Source: Polytrichum commune (taxonomy: Eukaryota; Streptophyta; Polytrichopsida; Polytrichales; Polytrichaceae). Taken from it: a stretch of 64,000 nt of DNA. Below the pieces are notes generated by a model that saw nothing but the letters and a program-made list of their open reading frames with translations, was not told the origin of the DNA and ran no database searches. The stretch spans positions 56,849,169-56,913,168 of the forward strand of contig OX485806.1 in NCBI GenBank assembly GCA_950295325.1. Direction: 5' to 3'. Positions 36,580-50,439 of the stretch are shown piece by piece; the stretch's first letter is position 1, and the number at the start of each line of letters is the position of its first letter. Made by a program: the position numbers and the translations under genes.

Positions 36580-39500
36580 CTCTCGGAAGTGAGAGCATCC
36601 AAAACACACAACCATTCAACACGTGAACCAAAGTTGAGAATGTGGTTCACACATGTAGGCTCTCGGAAGTGAGAGCATCCAAAACACAAAACCATTCAAC
36701 ACGTGAATCACAGTTCAGAATCTGGTTCACACATGTAGGCTCTCGGAAGTGAGAGCGTCCAAAACACACAACCATTCAACACGTGAATCAAAGTTGAGAA
36801 TGTGGTTCACACATGCAGGCTCTCGGAAGTGAGAGCGTCCAAAACACACAACCATTCAACACGTGAATCAAAGTTGAGAATGTGGTTCACACTTGTAGGC
36901 TCTCGGAAGTGAGAGCGTCCAAAACACACAACCATTCAACACGTGAATCAAAGTTGAGAATGTGGTTCACACATGTAGGCTCTCGGAAGTGAGAGCCTCC
37001 AAAACACACAACCATTCAACACGTGAATCAAAGTTGAGAATGTGGTTCACACATGTAGGCTCTCGGAAGTGAGAGCGTCCAAAACACACAACCATTCAAC
37101 ACGTGAATCAAAGTTGAGAATGTGGTTCACACATGTAGGCTCTCGGAAGTGAGAGCCTCCAAAACACACAACCATTCAACACGTGAACGAAAGTTGAGAA
37201 TGTGGTTCACACATGTAGGCTCTCGGAAGTGAGAGCATCCAAAACACAAAACCATTCAACACGTGAATCAAAGTTGAGAATGTGGTTCACACATGTAGGC
37301 TCTCGGAAGTGAGAGCGTCCAAAACACACAACCATTCAACACGTGAATCAAAGTTGAGAATGTGGTTCACACATGCAGGCTCTCGGAAGTGAGAGCGTCC
37401 AAAACACACAACCATTCAACACGTGAATCAAAGTTGAGAATGTGGTTCACACATGTAGGCTCTCGGAAGTGAGAGCCTCCAAAACACACAACCATTCAAC
37501 ACGTGAATCAAAGTTGAGAATGTGGTTCACACATGTAGGCTCTCGGAAGTGAGAGCCTCCAAAACACACAACCATTCAACACGTGAATCAAAGTTGAGAA
37601 TGTGGTTCACACATGTAGGCTCTCGGAAGTGAGAGCGTCCAAAACGCACAACCATTCAACACGTGAATCAAAGTTGAGAATGTGGTTCACACATGTAGGC
37701 TCTCGAAAGTGAGAGCCTCCAAAACCCACAACCATTCAACACGTGAACCAAAGTTGAGAATGTGGTTCACACATGTAGGCTCTCGGAAGTGAGAGCATCC
37801 AAAACACAAAACCATTCAACACGTGAATCACAGTTCAGAATGTGGTTCACACATGTAGGCTCTCGGAAGTGAGAGCGTCCAAAACACACAACCATTCAAC
37901 ACGTGAATCAAAGTTGAGAATGTGGTTCACACATGTAGGCTCTCGGAAGTGAGAGCATCCAAAACACCAAACCATTCAACACGTGAATCACAGTTGAGAA
38001 TCTGGTTCACACAAGTAGGCTATCGGAAGTGAGAGCGTCCAAAACACACAACCATTCAACACGTGAATCAAAGTTGAGAATGTGGTTCACAGATGTAGGC
38101 TCTCGGAATTGAGAGCATCCAAAAAAACACAACCATTCAAGACGTCAATGAAAATTTAGAATGTGGTTCACACATGTAGGCTCTCAGAACTGATAGCATC
38201 CAAAAAAACACAAAATTCAACACGTGAATGAAAGTTGAGAATGTGGTTCACACATGTAGGCTCTCGGAAGTGAGAGCATCCAAAACACACAACCATTTAA
38301 CACGTGAATGAAAGTTTAGAATGTGGTTCACACATGCAGGCTCTCGGAATTGAAAACATCCAAAACACACAACCATTCAACACGTGAATGAAAGTTTAGA
38401 ATGTGGTTCACACATGTAGGCTCTCGGAAGTGAGAGCATCCAAAACACACAACCATTTAACACGTGAATGAAAGTTTAGAATGTGGTTCACACATGCAGG
38501 CTCTCGGAATTGAAAACATCCAAAACACACAACCATTCAACACGTGAATGAAAGTTTAGAATGTGGTTCACACATGTAGGCTCTCGGAAGTGAGAGCCTC
38601 CAAAACACACAACCATTCAACACGTGAATCAAAGTTGAGAATGTGGTTCACACATGTAGGCTCTCGGAAGTGAGAGCATCCAAAACACAAAACCATTCAA
38701 CACGTGAATCACAGTTTAGAATGTGGTTCACACATGTAGGCTCTCTGAAGTGAGAGCATCCAAAACACACAACCATTCAACACGTGAACCAAAGTTGAGA
38801 ATGTGGTTCACACATGTAGGCTCTCGGAAGTGAGAGCATCCAAAACACAAAACCATTCAACACGTGAATCACAGTTCAGAACGTGGTTCACACATGTAGG
38901 CTCTCGGAAGTGAGAGCGTCCAAAACACACAACCATTCAACACGTGAATCAAAGTTGAGAATGTGGTTCACACATGCAGGCTCTCGGAAGTGAGAGCGTC
39001 CAAAACACACAACCATTCAACACGTGAATCAAAGTTGAGAATGTGGTTCACACTTGTAGGCTCTCGGAAGTGAGAGCGTCCAAAACACACAACCATTCAA
39101 CACGTGAATCAAAGTTGAGAATGTGGTTCACACATGTAGGCTCTCGGAAGTGAGAGCCTCCAAAACACACAACCATTCAACACGTGAATCAAAGTTGAGA
39201 ATGTGGTTCACACATGTAGGCTCTCGGAAGTGAGAGCGTCCAAAACACACAACCATTCAACACGTGAATCAAAGTTGAGAATGTGGTTCACACATGTAGG
39301 CTCTCGGAAGTGAGAGCCTCCAAAACACACAACCATTCAACACGTGAACGAAAGTTGAGAATGTGGTTCACACATGTAGGCTCTCGGAAGTGAGAGCATC
39401 CAAAACACAAAACCATTCAACACGTGAATCAAAGTTGAGAATGTGGTTCACACATGTAGGCTCTCGGAAGTGAGAGCGTCCAAAACACACAACCATTCAA

Positions 39501-41220
39501 CACGTGAATCAAAGTTGAGAATGTGGTTCACACATGCAGGCTCTCGGAAGTGAGAGCGTCCAAAACACACAACCATTCAACACGTGAATCAAAGTTGAGA
39601 ATGTGGTTCACACATGTAGGCTCTCGGAAGTGAGAGCCTCCAAAACACACAACCATTCAACACGTGAATCAAAGTTGAGAATGTGGTTCACACATGTAGG
39701 CTCTCGGAAGTGAGAGCCTCCAAAACACACAACCATTCAACACGTGAATCAAAGTTGAGAATGTGGTTCACACATGTAGGCTCTCGGAAGTGAGAGCGTC
39801 CAAAACGCACAACCATTCAACACGTGAATCAAAGTTGAGAATGTGGTTCACACATGTAGGCTCTCGAAAGTGAGAGCCTCCAAAACCCACAACCATTCAA
39901 CACGTGAACCAAAGTTGAGAATGTGGTTCACACATGTAGGCTCTCGGAAGTGAGAGCATCCAAAACACAAAACCATTCAACACGTGAATCACAGTTCAGA
40001 ATGTGGTTCACACATGTAGGCTCTCGGAAGTGAGAGCGTCCAAAACACACAACCATTCAACACGTGAATCAAAGTTGAGAATGTGGTTCACACATGTAGG
40101 CTCTCGGAAGTGAGAGCATCCAAAACACCAAACCATTCAACACGTGAATCACAGTTGAGAATCTGGTTCACACAAGTAGGCTATCGGAAGTGAGAGCGTC
40201 CAAAACACACAACCATTCAACACGTGAATCAAAGTTGAGAATGTGGTTCACAGATGTAGGCTCTCGGAATTGAGAGCATCCAAAAAAACACAACCATTCA
40301 AGACGTCAATGAAAATTTAGAATGTGGTTCACACATGTAGGCTCTCAGAACTGATAGCATCCAAAAAAACACAAAATTCAACACGTGAATGAAAGTTGAG
40401 AATGTGGTTCACACATGTAGGCTCTCGGAAGTGAGAGCATCCAAAACACACAACCATTTAACACGTGAATGAAAGTTTAGAATGTGGTTCACACATGCAG
40501 GCTCTCGGAATTGAAAACATCCAAAACACACAACCATTCAACACGTGAATGAAAGTTTAGAATGTGGTTCACACATGTAGGCTCTCGGAAGTGAGAGCAT
40601 CCAAAACACACAACCATTTAACACGTGAATGAAAGTTTAGAATGTGGTTCACACATGCAGGCTCTCGGAATTGAAAACATCCAAAACACACAACCATTCA
40701 ACACGTGAATGAAAGTTTAGAATGTGGTTCACACATGTAGGCTCTCGGAAGTGAGAGCCTCCAAAACACACAACCATTCAACACGTGAATCAAAGTTGAG
40801 AATGTGGTTCACACATGTAGGCTCTCGGAAGTGAGAGCATCCAAAACACAAAACCATTCAACACGTGAATCACAGTTTAGAATGTGGTTCACACATGTAG
40901 GCTCTCTGAAGTGAGAGCATCCAAAACACACAACCATTCAACACGTGAACCAAAGTTGAGAATGTGGTTCACACATGTAGGCTCTCGGAAGTGAGAGCAT
41001 CCAAAACACAAAACCATTCAACACGTGAATCACAGTTCAGAACGTGGTTCACACATGTAGGCTCTCGGAAGTGAGAGCGTCCAAAACACACAACCATTCA
41101 ACACGTGAATCAAAGTTGAGAATGTGGTTCACACATGCAGGCTCTCGGAAGTGAGAGCGTCCAAAACACACAACCATTCAACACGTGAATCAAAGTTGAG
41201 AATGTGGTTCACACATGTAG
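36580..41220 (+). repeat. 2161-bp higher-order repeat, slightly over two copies
   Basis: Private variants repeat at 2161 bp: CACTTGTAGG (36890/39051), AAAACGCACAACC (37641/39802), TCACAGATGTAGG (38089/40250) and CTCTCTGAAGTG (38741/40902). The period is 27 monomers plus one base. The first copy has one more monomer near 36.5 kb than the next. A partial third copy ends near 41.2 kb. Confidence 0.93.
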
Positions 41221-41299
41221 GCTCTCGGAATTGAGAGCATCCAAAAAAACACAACCATTCAAGACGTCAATGAAAATTTAGAATGTGGTTCACACATGT

Positions 41300-43800
41300 A
41301 GGCTCTCAGAACTGATAGCATCCAAAAAAACACAAAATTCAACACGTGAATGAAAGTTGAGAATGTGGTTCACACATGTAGGCTCTCGGAAGTGAGAGCA
41401 TCCAAAACACACAACCATTCAACACGTGAATGAAAGTTTAGAATGTGGTTCACACATGCAGGCTCTCAGAAGTGAGAGCATCCAAAAACACACAAAATTC
41501 AACACATGAATCAAAGTTGAGAATGTGGTTCACACATGTAGGCTTTCGGAATTGAGAGCATCGAAAACACACAACCATTCAACACGTGAATCAAAGTTGA
41601 GAATGTGGTTCACACATGCAGGCTCTCGGAATTGAAAGCATCCAAAACACACAACCATTTAACACGTGAATGAAAGTTTAGAATGTGGTTCACACATGCA
41701 GGCTCTCGGAATTGAAAACATCCAAAACACACAACCATTCAACACGTGAATGAAAGTTTAGAATGTGGTTCACACATGCAGGCTCTCAGAACTGAGAGCA
41801 TCCAAAAAAACACAAACTTCAACACCTGAATCAAATTTGAGAATTTGGTTCACACATGTAGGCTCTCGGAAGTGAGAGCATCCAAAAAAACACAAACTTC
41901 AACACGTGAATAAAAGTTGAGAATGTGGTTCACACATGTAGGCTCTCGGAAGTGAGAGCATCCAAAACACACAACCATTCAACACGTGAATGAAAGTTTA
42001 GAATGTGGTTCACACATGCAGGCTCTCAGAAGTGAGAGCATCCAAAAAAACACAAACTTCAACACATGAATCAAAGTTGAGAATGTGGTTCACACATGTA
42101 GGCTTTCGGAATTGAGAGCATCGAAAACAAACAACCATTCAACACGTGAATCAAAGTTGAGAATGTGGTTCACACATGCAGGCTCTCGGAATTGAAAGCA
42201 ACCAAAATACACAACCATTTAACACGTGAATGAAAGTTTAGAATGTGGTTCACACATGCAGGCTCTCGGAATTGAAAGCATCCAAAACACACAACCATTC
42301 AACACGTGAATGAAAGTTTAGAATGTGGTTCACACATGCAGGCTCTCAGAACTGAGAGCATCCAAAAAAACACAAACTTCAACACATGAATCAAAGTTGA
42401 GAATGTGGTTCACACATGTAGGCTCTCGGAAGTGAGAGCATCCAAAAAAAGACAAACTTCAACACCTGAATAAAAGTTGAGAATGTGGTTCACACATGTA
42501 GGCTCTCCGAAGTGAGAGCATCCAAAACACACAACCATTCAACACGTGAATGAAAGTTTAGAATGTGGTTCACACATGCAGGCTCTCAGAAGTGAGAGCA
42601 TCCAAAAAAACACAAAATTCAACAGATGAATCAAAGTTGAGAATGTGGTTCACACATGTAGGCTTTCGGAATTGAGAGCATCGAAAACACACAACCATTC
42701 AACACGTGAATCAAAGTTGAGAATGTGGTTCACACATGCAGGCTCTCGGAATTGAAAGCATCCAAAACACACAACCATTTAACACGTGAATGAAAGTTTA
42801 GAATGTGGTTCACACATGCAGGCTCTCGGAATTGAAAACATCCAAAACACACAACCATTCAACACGTGAATGAAAGTTTAGAATGTGGTTCACACATGCA
42901 GGCTCTCAGAACTGAGAGCATCCAAAAAAACACAAACTTCAACACCTGAATCAAATTTGAGAATTTGGTTCACACATGTAGGCTCTCGGAAGTGAGAGCA
43001 TCCAAAAAAACACAAACTTCAACACGTGAATAAAAGTTGAGAATGTGGTTCACACATGTAGGCTCTCGGAAGTGAGAGCATCCAAAACACACAACCATTC
43101 AACACGTGAATGAAAGTTTAGAATGTGGTTCACACATGCAGGCTCTCAGAAGTGAGAGCATCCAAAAAAACACAAAATTCAACACATGAATCAAAGTTGA
43201 GAATGTGGTTCACACATGTAGGCTTTCGGAATTGAGAGCATCGAAAACACACAACCATTCAACACGTGAATCAAAGTTGAGAATGTGGTTCACACATGCA
43301 GGCTCTCGGAATTGAAAGCATCCAAAACACACAACCATTTAACACGTGAATGAAAGTTTAGAATGTGGTTCACACATGCAGGCTCTCGGAATTGAAAACA
43401 TCCAAAACACACAACCATTCAACACGTGAATGAAAGTTTAGAATGTGGTTCACACATGCAGGCTCTCAGAACTGAGAGCATCCAAAAAAACACAAACTTC
43501 AACACCTGAATCAAATTTGAGAATTTGGTTCACACATGTAGGCTCTCGGAAGTGAGAGCATCCAAAAAAACACAAACTTCAACACGTGAATAAAAGTTGA
43601 GAATGTGGTTCACACATGTAGGCTCTCGGAAGTGAGAGCATCGAAAACACACAACCATTCAACACGTGAATGAAAGTTTAGAATGTGGTTCACACATGCA
43701 GGCTCTCAGAAGTGAGAGCATCCAAAAAAACACAAACTTCAACACATGAATCAAAGTTGAGAATGTGGTTCACACATGTAGGCTCTCGGAAGTGAGATCG
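41300..43800 (+). repeat. 560-bp heptameric higher-order repeat, four tandem copies
   Basis: The marker GGCTTTCGGAATTG occurs at 41541, 42101, 42661 and 43221, exactly 560 bp apart. The seven monomers in order are marked by: TTTCGG/ATCGAAAAC; GCAGG with CATTTAACACG; AATTGAAAACATCC; CAGAACTGAG with AATTTGAG; AACACGTGAATAAAAG; AATGAAAGTTTAG; GCAGG with CAGAAGTGAG. The second copy carries private changes (GAAAACAAACAACC, AGCAACC). Confidence 0.93.
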
Positions 43801-45059
43801 TCTAGGACACACAACCACTCAACACGTGAATCAAAGTTGAGAATGTGGTTTACACATGTAGGCTCTCGGTAGTGAGAGCATCCAAAACACACAACCATTC
43901 AGGTCGTGAATGAAAGTTTAGAATGTGGTTCACACATGCAGGCTCTCAGAAGTGAGAGCATCCAAAAAAACACAAACTGCAACACATGAATCAAAGTTAA
44001 GAATGTGGTTCACACATGTAGGCTCTCAGAAGTGAGAGCATCCAAAACACACAACCATTCAACACGTGAATCAAAGTTGAGAATGTGGTTCACACATGGA
44101 GGCTCTCAGAACTGATAGCATCCAAAAAAACACAAACTTTAACACATGAATCAAAGTTGAGAATGTGGTTCACACATGTAGGCTCTCGGAACTGATAGCA
44201 TCCAAAAAAACACAAACTGCAACACATGAATCAAAGTTGAGAATGTGGTTCACACATGTAGGCTCTCGGAAGTGAGAGCCTCCAAAACACACAACCATTC
44301 AACACGTGAATCAAAGTTGAGAATGTCGTTCACACATGTAGGCTCTCGGAAGTGAGAGCGTCCAAAACACACAACCATTCAACACGTGAATCAAAGTTGA
44401 GAATGTGGTTCACACATGTAGGCTCTCGGAAGTGAGAGCCTCGAAAACACACAACCATTCAACACGTGAACCAAAGTTGAGAATGTGGTTCACATATGTA
44501 GGCTCTCGGAAGTGAGAGCATCGAAAACACAAAACCATTCAACACGTGAATCACAGTTCAGAATGTGGTTCACACATGCAGGCTCTCGGAAGTGAGAGCG
44601 TCAAAAACACACAACCATTCAACACGTGAATCAAAGTTGAGAATGTGGTTCACACATGTAGGCTCTCGGAAGTGAGAGCGTCCAAAACACACAACCATTC
44701 AACACGTGAATCAAAGTTGAGAATGTGGTTCACACATGTAGGCTCTCGGAAGTGAGAGCCTCCAAAACACACAACCATTCAACACGTGAATCAAAGTTGA
44801 GAATGTGGTTCACACATGTAGGCTCTCGGAAGTGAGAGCGTCCAAAACACACAACCATTCAACACGTGAATCAAAGTTGAGAATGTGGTTCACACATGTA
44901 GGCTCTCGGAAGTGAGAGCCTCCAAAACACACAACCATTCAACACGTGAACCAAAGTTGAGAATGTGGTTCACACATGTAGGCTCTCGGAAGTGAGAGCG
45001 TCCAAAACACACAACCATTCAACACGTGAATCAAAGTTGAGAATGTGGTTCACACATGT
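43801..45059 (+). repeat. Satellite segment of mixed monomers
   Basis: It starts with the private GTCTAGGACAC monomer, found again at 49643, then AACACAAACTGC and GGAGGCTCTCAG types, then standard monomers with G or C after GAGAGC like those of the core. No short higher-order period of its own is clear. Confidence 0.8.
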
Positions 45060-48000
45060 AGGCTCTCGGAATTGAGAGCATCCAAAAAAACACAACCATT
45101 CAAGACGTCAATGAAAATTTAGAATGGGGTTCACACATGTAGGCTCTCAGAACTGATAGCATCCAAAAAAACACAAAATTCAACACGTGAATGAAAGTTG
45201 AGAATGTGGTTCACACATGTAGGCTCTCGGAAGTGAGAGCATCCAAAACACACAACCATTCAACACGTGAATGAAAGTTTAGAATGTGGTTCACACATGC
45301 AGGCTCTCAGAAGTGAGAGCATCCAAAAACACACAAAATTCAACACATGAATCAAAGTTGAGAATGTGGTTCACACATGTAGGCTTTCGGAATTGAGAGC
45401 ATCGAAAACACACAACCATTCAACACGTGAATCAAAGTTGAGAATGTGGTTCACACATGCAGGCTCTCGGAATTGAAAGCATCCAAAACACACAACCATT
45501 TAACACGTGAATGAAAGTTTAGAATGTGGTTCACACATGCAGGCTCTCGGAATTGAAAACATCCAAAACACACAACCATTCAACACGTGAATGAAAGTTT
45601 AGAATGTGGTTCACACATGCAGGCTCTCAGAACTGAGAGCATCCAAAAAAACACAAACTTCAACACATGAATCAAAATTGAGAATGTGGTTCACACATGT
45701 AGGCTCTCGGAAGTGAGAGCATCCAAAAAAACACAAACTTCAACACGTGAATAAAAGTTGAGAATGTGGTTCACACATGTAGGCTCTCGGAAGTGAGAGC
45801 ATCCAAAACACACAACCATTCAACACGTGAATGAAAGTTTAGAATGTGGTTCACACATGCAGGCTCTCAGAAGTGAGAGCATCCAAAAAAACACAAACTT
45901 CAACACATGAATCAAAATTGAGAATGTGGTTCACACATGTAGGCTCTCGGAAGTGAGATCATCTAATACACACAACCACTCAACACGTGACTCAAAGTTG
46001 AGAATGTGGTTCACACATGTAGGCTCTCGGAAGTGAGAGCATCCAAAACACACAACCATTCAAGACGTGAATGAAAGTTTAGAATGTGGTTCACACATGT
46101 AGGCTCTCGGAAGTGAGAGCGTCCAAAACACACAACCATTCAAGACGTGAATCAAAGTTGAGAATGTGGTTCACACATGTAGGCTCTCGGAAGTGAGAGC
46201 CTCCAAAACACACAACCATTCAACACGTGAATCAAAGTTGAGAATGTGGTTCACACATGTAGGCTCTCGGAAGTGAGAGCATCCAAAACACAAAACCATT
46301 CAACACGTGAATCACAGTTTAGAATGTGGTTCACACATGTAGGCTCTCGGAAGTGAGAGCGTCCAAAACACACAACCATTCAACACGTGAATCAAAGTTG
46401 AGAATGTGGTTCACACATGTAGGCTCTCGGAAGTGAGAGCCTCCAAAACACACAACCATTCAACACGTGAACCAAAGTTGAGAATGTGGTTCACACATGT
46501 AGGCTCTCGGAAGTGAGAGCGTCCAAAACACACAACCATTCAACACGTGAATCAAAGTTGAGAATGTGGTTCACACATGTAGGCTCTCGGAATTGAGAGC
46601 ATCCAAAAAAACACAACCATTCAAGACGTCAATGAAAATTTAGAATGGGGTTCACACATGTAGGCTCTCAGAACTGATAGCATCCAAAAAAACACAAAAT
46701 TCAACACGTGAATGAAAGTTGAGAATGTGGTTCACACATGTAGGCTCTCGGAAGTGAGAGCATCCAAAACACACAACCATTCAACACGTGAATGAAAGTT
46801 TAGAATGTGGTTCACACATGCAGGCTCTCAGAAGTGAGAGCATCCAAAAACACACAAAATTCAACACATGAATCAAAGTTGAGAATGTGGTTCACACATG
46901 TAGGCTTTCGGAATTGAGAGCATCGAAAACACACAACCATTCAACACGTGAATCAAAGTTGAGAATGTGGTCCACACATGCAGGCTCTCGGAATTGAAAG
47001 CATCCAAAACACACAACCATTTAACACGTGAATGAAAGTTTAGAATGTGGTTCACACATGCAGGCTCTCGGAATTGAAAACATCCAAAACACACAACCAT
47101 TCAACACGTGAATGAAAGTTTAGAATGTGGTTCACACATGCAGGCTCTCAGAACTGAGAGCATCCAAAAAAACACAAACTTCAACACATGAATCAAAATT
47201 GAGAATGTGGTTCACACATGTAGGCTCTCGGAAGTGAGAGCATCCAAAAAAACACAAACTTCAACACGTGAATAAAAGTTGAGAATGTGGTTCACACATG
47301 TAGGCTCTCGGAAGTGAGAGCATCCAAAACACACAACCATTCAACACGTGAATGAAAGTTTAGAATGTGGTTCACACATGCAGGCTCTCAGAAGTGAGAG
47401 CATCCAAAAAAACACAAACTTCAACACATGAATCAAAATTGAGAATGTGGTTCACACATGTAGGCTCTCGGAAGTGAGATCATCTAATACACACAACCAC
47501 TCAACACGTGACTCAAAGTTGAGAATGTGGTTCACACATGTAGGCTCTCGGAAGTGAGAGCATCCAAAACACACAACCATTCAAGACGTGAATGAAAGTT
47601 TAGAATGTGGTTCACACATGTAGACTCTCGGAAGTGAGAGCGTCCAAAACACACAACCATTCAAGACGTGAATCAAAGTTGAGAATGTGGTTCACACATG
47701 TAGGCTCTCGGAAGTGAGAGCCTCCAAAACACACAACCATTCAACACGTGAATCAAAGTTGAGAATGTGGTTCACACATGTAGGCTCTCGGAAGTGAGAG
47801 CATCCAAAACACAAAACCATTCAACACGTGAATCACAGTTTAGAATGTGGTTCACACATGTAGGCTCTCGGAAGTGAGAGCGTCCAAAACACACAACCAT
47901 TCAACACGTGAATCAAAGTTGAGAATGTGGTTCACACATGTAGGCTCTCGGAAGTGAGAGCCTCCAAAACACACAACCATTCAACACGTGAATCAAAGTT

Positions 48001-48100
48001 GAGAATGTGGTTCACACATGTAGGCTCTCGGAAGTGAGAGCATCCAAAACACAAAACCATTCAACACGTGAATCACAGTTGAGAATCTGGTTCACACAAG
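45060..48100 (+). repeat. 1521-bp higher-order repeat, two tandem copies
   Basis: AGAATGGGGTTCAC occurs at 45121 and 46642, TAGGCTTTCGG at 45380 and 46901, and GATCATCTAATACAC at about 45957 and 47478, all 1521 bp apart (19 monomers plus one base). Each copy contains one heptamer unit. Confidence 0.92.
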
Positions 48101-48479
48101 TAGGCTCTCGGAAGTGAGAGCGTCCTAAACACACAACTATTCAACACGTGAATCAAAGTTGAGAATGTGGTTCACACATGTAGGCTCTCGGAAGTGAGAG
48201 CATCCAAAACACCAAACCATTCAACACGTGAATCACAGTTGAGAATCTGGTTCACACAAGTAGGCTCTCGGAAGTGAGAGCGTCCAAAACACACAACCAT
48301 TCAACACGTGAATGAAAATTGAGAATGTGGTTCACACATGTAGGCTCTCGGAAGTGAGAGCATCCAAAACACACAACCATTCAACACGTGAATGAAAGTT
48401 TAGAATGTGGTTCACACATGCAGGCTCTCAGAAGTGAGAGCATCCAAAAAAACACAAAATTCAACACATGAATCAAAGT

Positions 48480-49620
48480 TGAGAATGTGGTTCACACATG
48501 TAGGCTTTCGGAATTGAGAGCATCGAAAACAAACAACCATTCAACACGTGAATCAAAGTTGAGAATGTGGTTCACACATGCAGGCTCTCGGAATTGAAAG
48601 CAACCAAAATACACAACCATTTAACACGTGAATGAAAGTTTAGAATGTGGTTCACACATGCAGGCTCTCGGAATTGAAAGCATCCAAAACACACAACCAT
48701 TCAACACGTGAATGAAAGTTTAGAATGTGGTTCACACATGCAGGCTATCAGAACTGAGAGCATCCAAAAAAACACAAACTTCAACACATGAATCAAAGTT
48801 GAGAATGTGGTTCACACATGTAGGCTCTCGGAAGTGAGAGCATCCAAAAAAAGACAAACTTCAACACGTGAATAAAAGTTGAGAATGTGGTTCACACATG
48901 TAGGCTCTCCGAAGTGAGAGCATCCAAAACACACAACCATTCAACACGTGAATGAAAGTTTAGAATGTGGTTCACACATGCAGGCTCTCAGAAGTGAGAG
49001 CATCCAAAAAAACACAAAATTCAACACATGAATCAAAGTTGAGAATGTGGTTCACACATGTAGGCTTTCGGAATTGAGAGCATCGAAAACACACAACCAT
49101 TCAACACGTGAATCAAAGTTGAGAATGTGGTTCACACATGCAGGCTCTCGGAATTGAAAGCATCCAAAACACACAACCATTTAACACGTGAATGAAAGTT
49201 TAGAATGTGGTTCACACATGCAGGCTCTCGGAATTGAAAACATCCAAAACACACAACCATTCAACACGTGAATGAAAGTTTAGAATGTGGTTCACACATG
49301 CAGGCTCTCAGAACTGAGAGCATCCAAAAAAACACAAACTTCAACACCTGAATCACATTTGAGAATTTGGTTCACACATGTAGGCTCTCGGAAGTGAGAG
49401 CATCCAAAAAAACACAAACTTCAACACGTGAATAAAAGTTGAGAATGTGGTTCACACATGTAGGCTCTCGGAAGTGAGAGCATCCAAAACACACAACCAT
49501 TCAACACGTGAATGAAAGTTTAGAATGTGGTTCACACATGCAGGCTCTCAGAAGTGAGAGCATCCAAAAAAACACAAACTTCAACACATGAATCAAAGTT
49601 GAGAATGTGGTTCACACATG
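48480..49620 (+). repeat. Two further heptamer units, long-range copy of the 42-kb segment
   Basis: GGCTTTCGG lies at 48503 and 49063 (560 bp). The first unit shares the private GAAAACAAACAACC and AGCAACC changes with the second unit of the 41.3-43.8 kb block, 6402 bp away, and the GTCTAGGACAC monomer follows at 49643 as it does at 43801. Confidence 0.88.
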
Positions 49621-50439
49621 TAGGCTCTCGGAAGTGAGATCGTCTAGGACACACAACCACTCAACACGTGAATCAAAGTTGAGAATGTGGTTTACACATG
49701 TAGGCTCTCTGTAGTGAGAGCATCCAAAACACACAACCATTCAAGTCGTGAATGAAAGTTTAGAATGTGGTTCACACATGCAGGCTCTCAGAAGTGAGAG
49801 CATCCAAAAAAACACAAACTGCAACACATGAATCAAAGTTAAGAATGTGGTTCACACATGTAGGCTCTCAGAAGTGAGAGCATCCAAAACACACAACCAT
49901 TCAACACGTGAATCAAAGTTGAGAATGTGGTTCACACATGGAGGCTCTCAGAACTGATAGCATCCAAAAAAACACAAACTTTAACACATGAATCAAAGTT
50001 GAGAATGTGGTTCACACATGTAGGCTCTCGGAAGTGAGAGCGTCCAAAACACACAACTATTCAACACGTGAATCAAAGTTGAGAATGTGGTTCACACATG
50101 TAGGCTCTCGGAACTGATAGCATCCAAAAAAATACAAACTGCAACACATGAATCAAAGTTGAGAATGTGGTTCACACATGTAGGCTCTCAGAAGTGAGAG
50201 CATCCAAAACACACAACCATTCAACACGTGAATCAAAGTTGAGAATGTGGTTCACACATGGAGGCTCTCAGAACTGATAGCATCCAAAAAAACACAAACT
50301 TCAACACATGAATCAAAGTTGAGAATGTGGTTCACACATGTAGGCTCTCGGAAGTGAGAGCGTCCAAAACACACAACCATTCAACACGTGAATCAAAGTT
50401 GAGAATGTGGTTCACACATGTAGGCTCTCGGAAGTGAGA

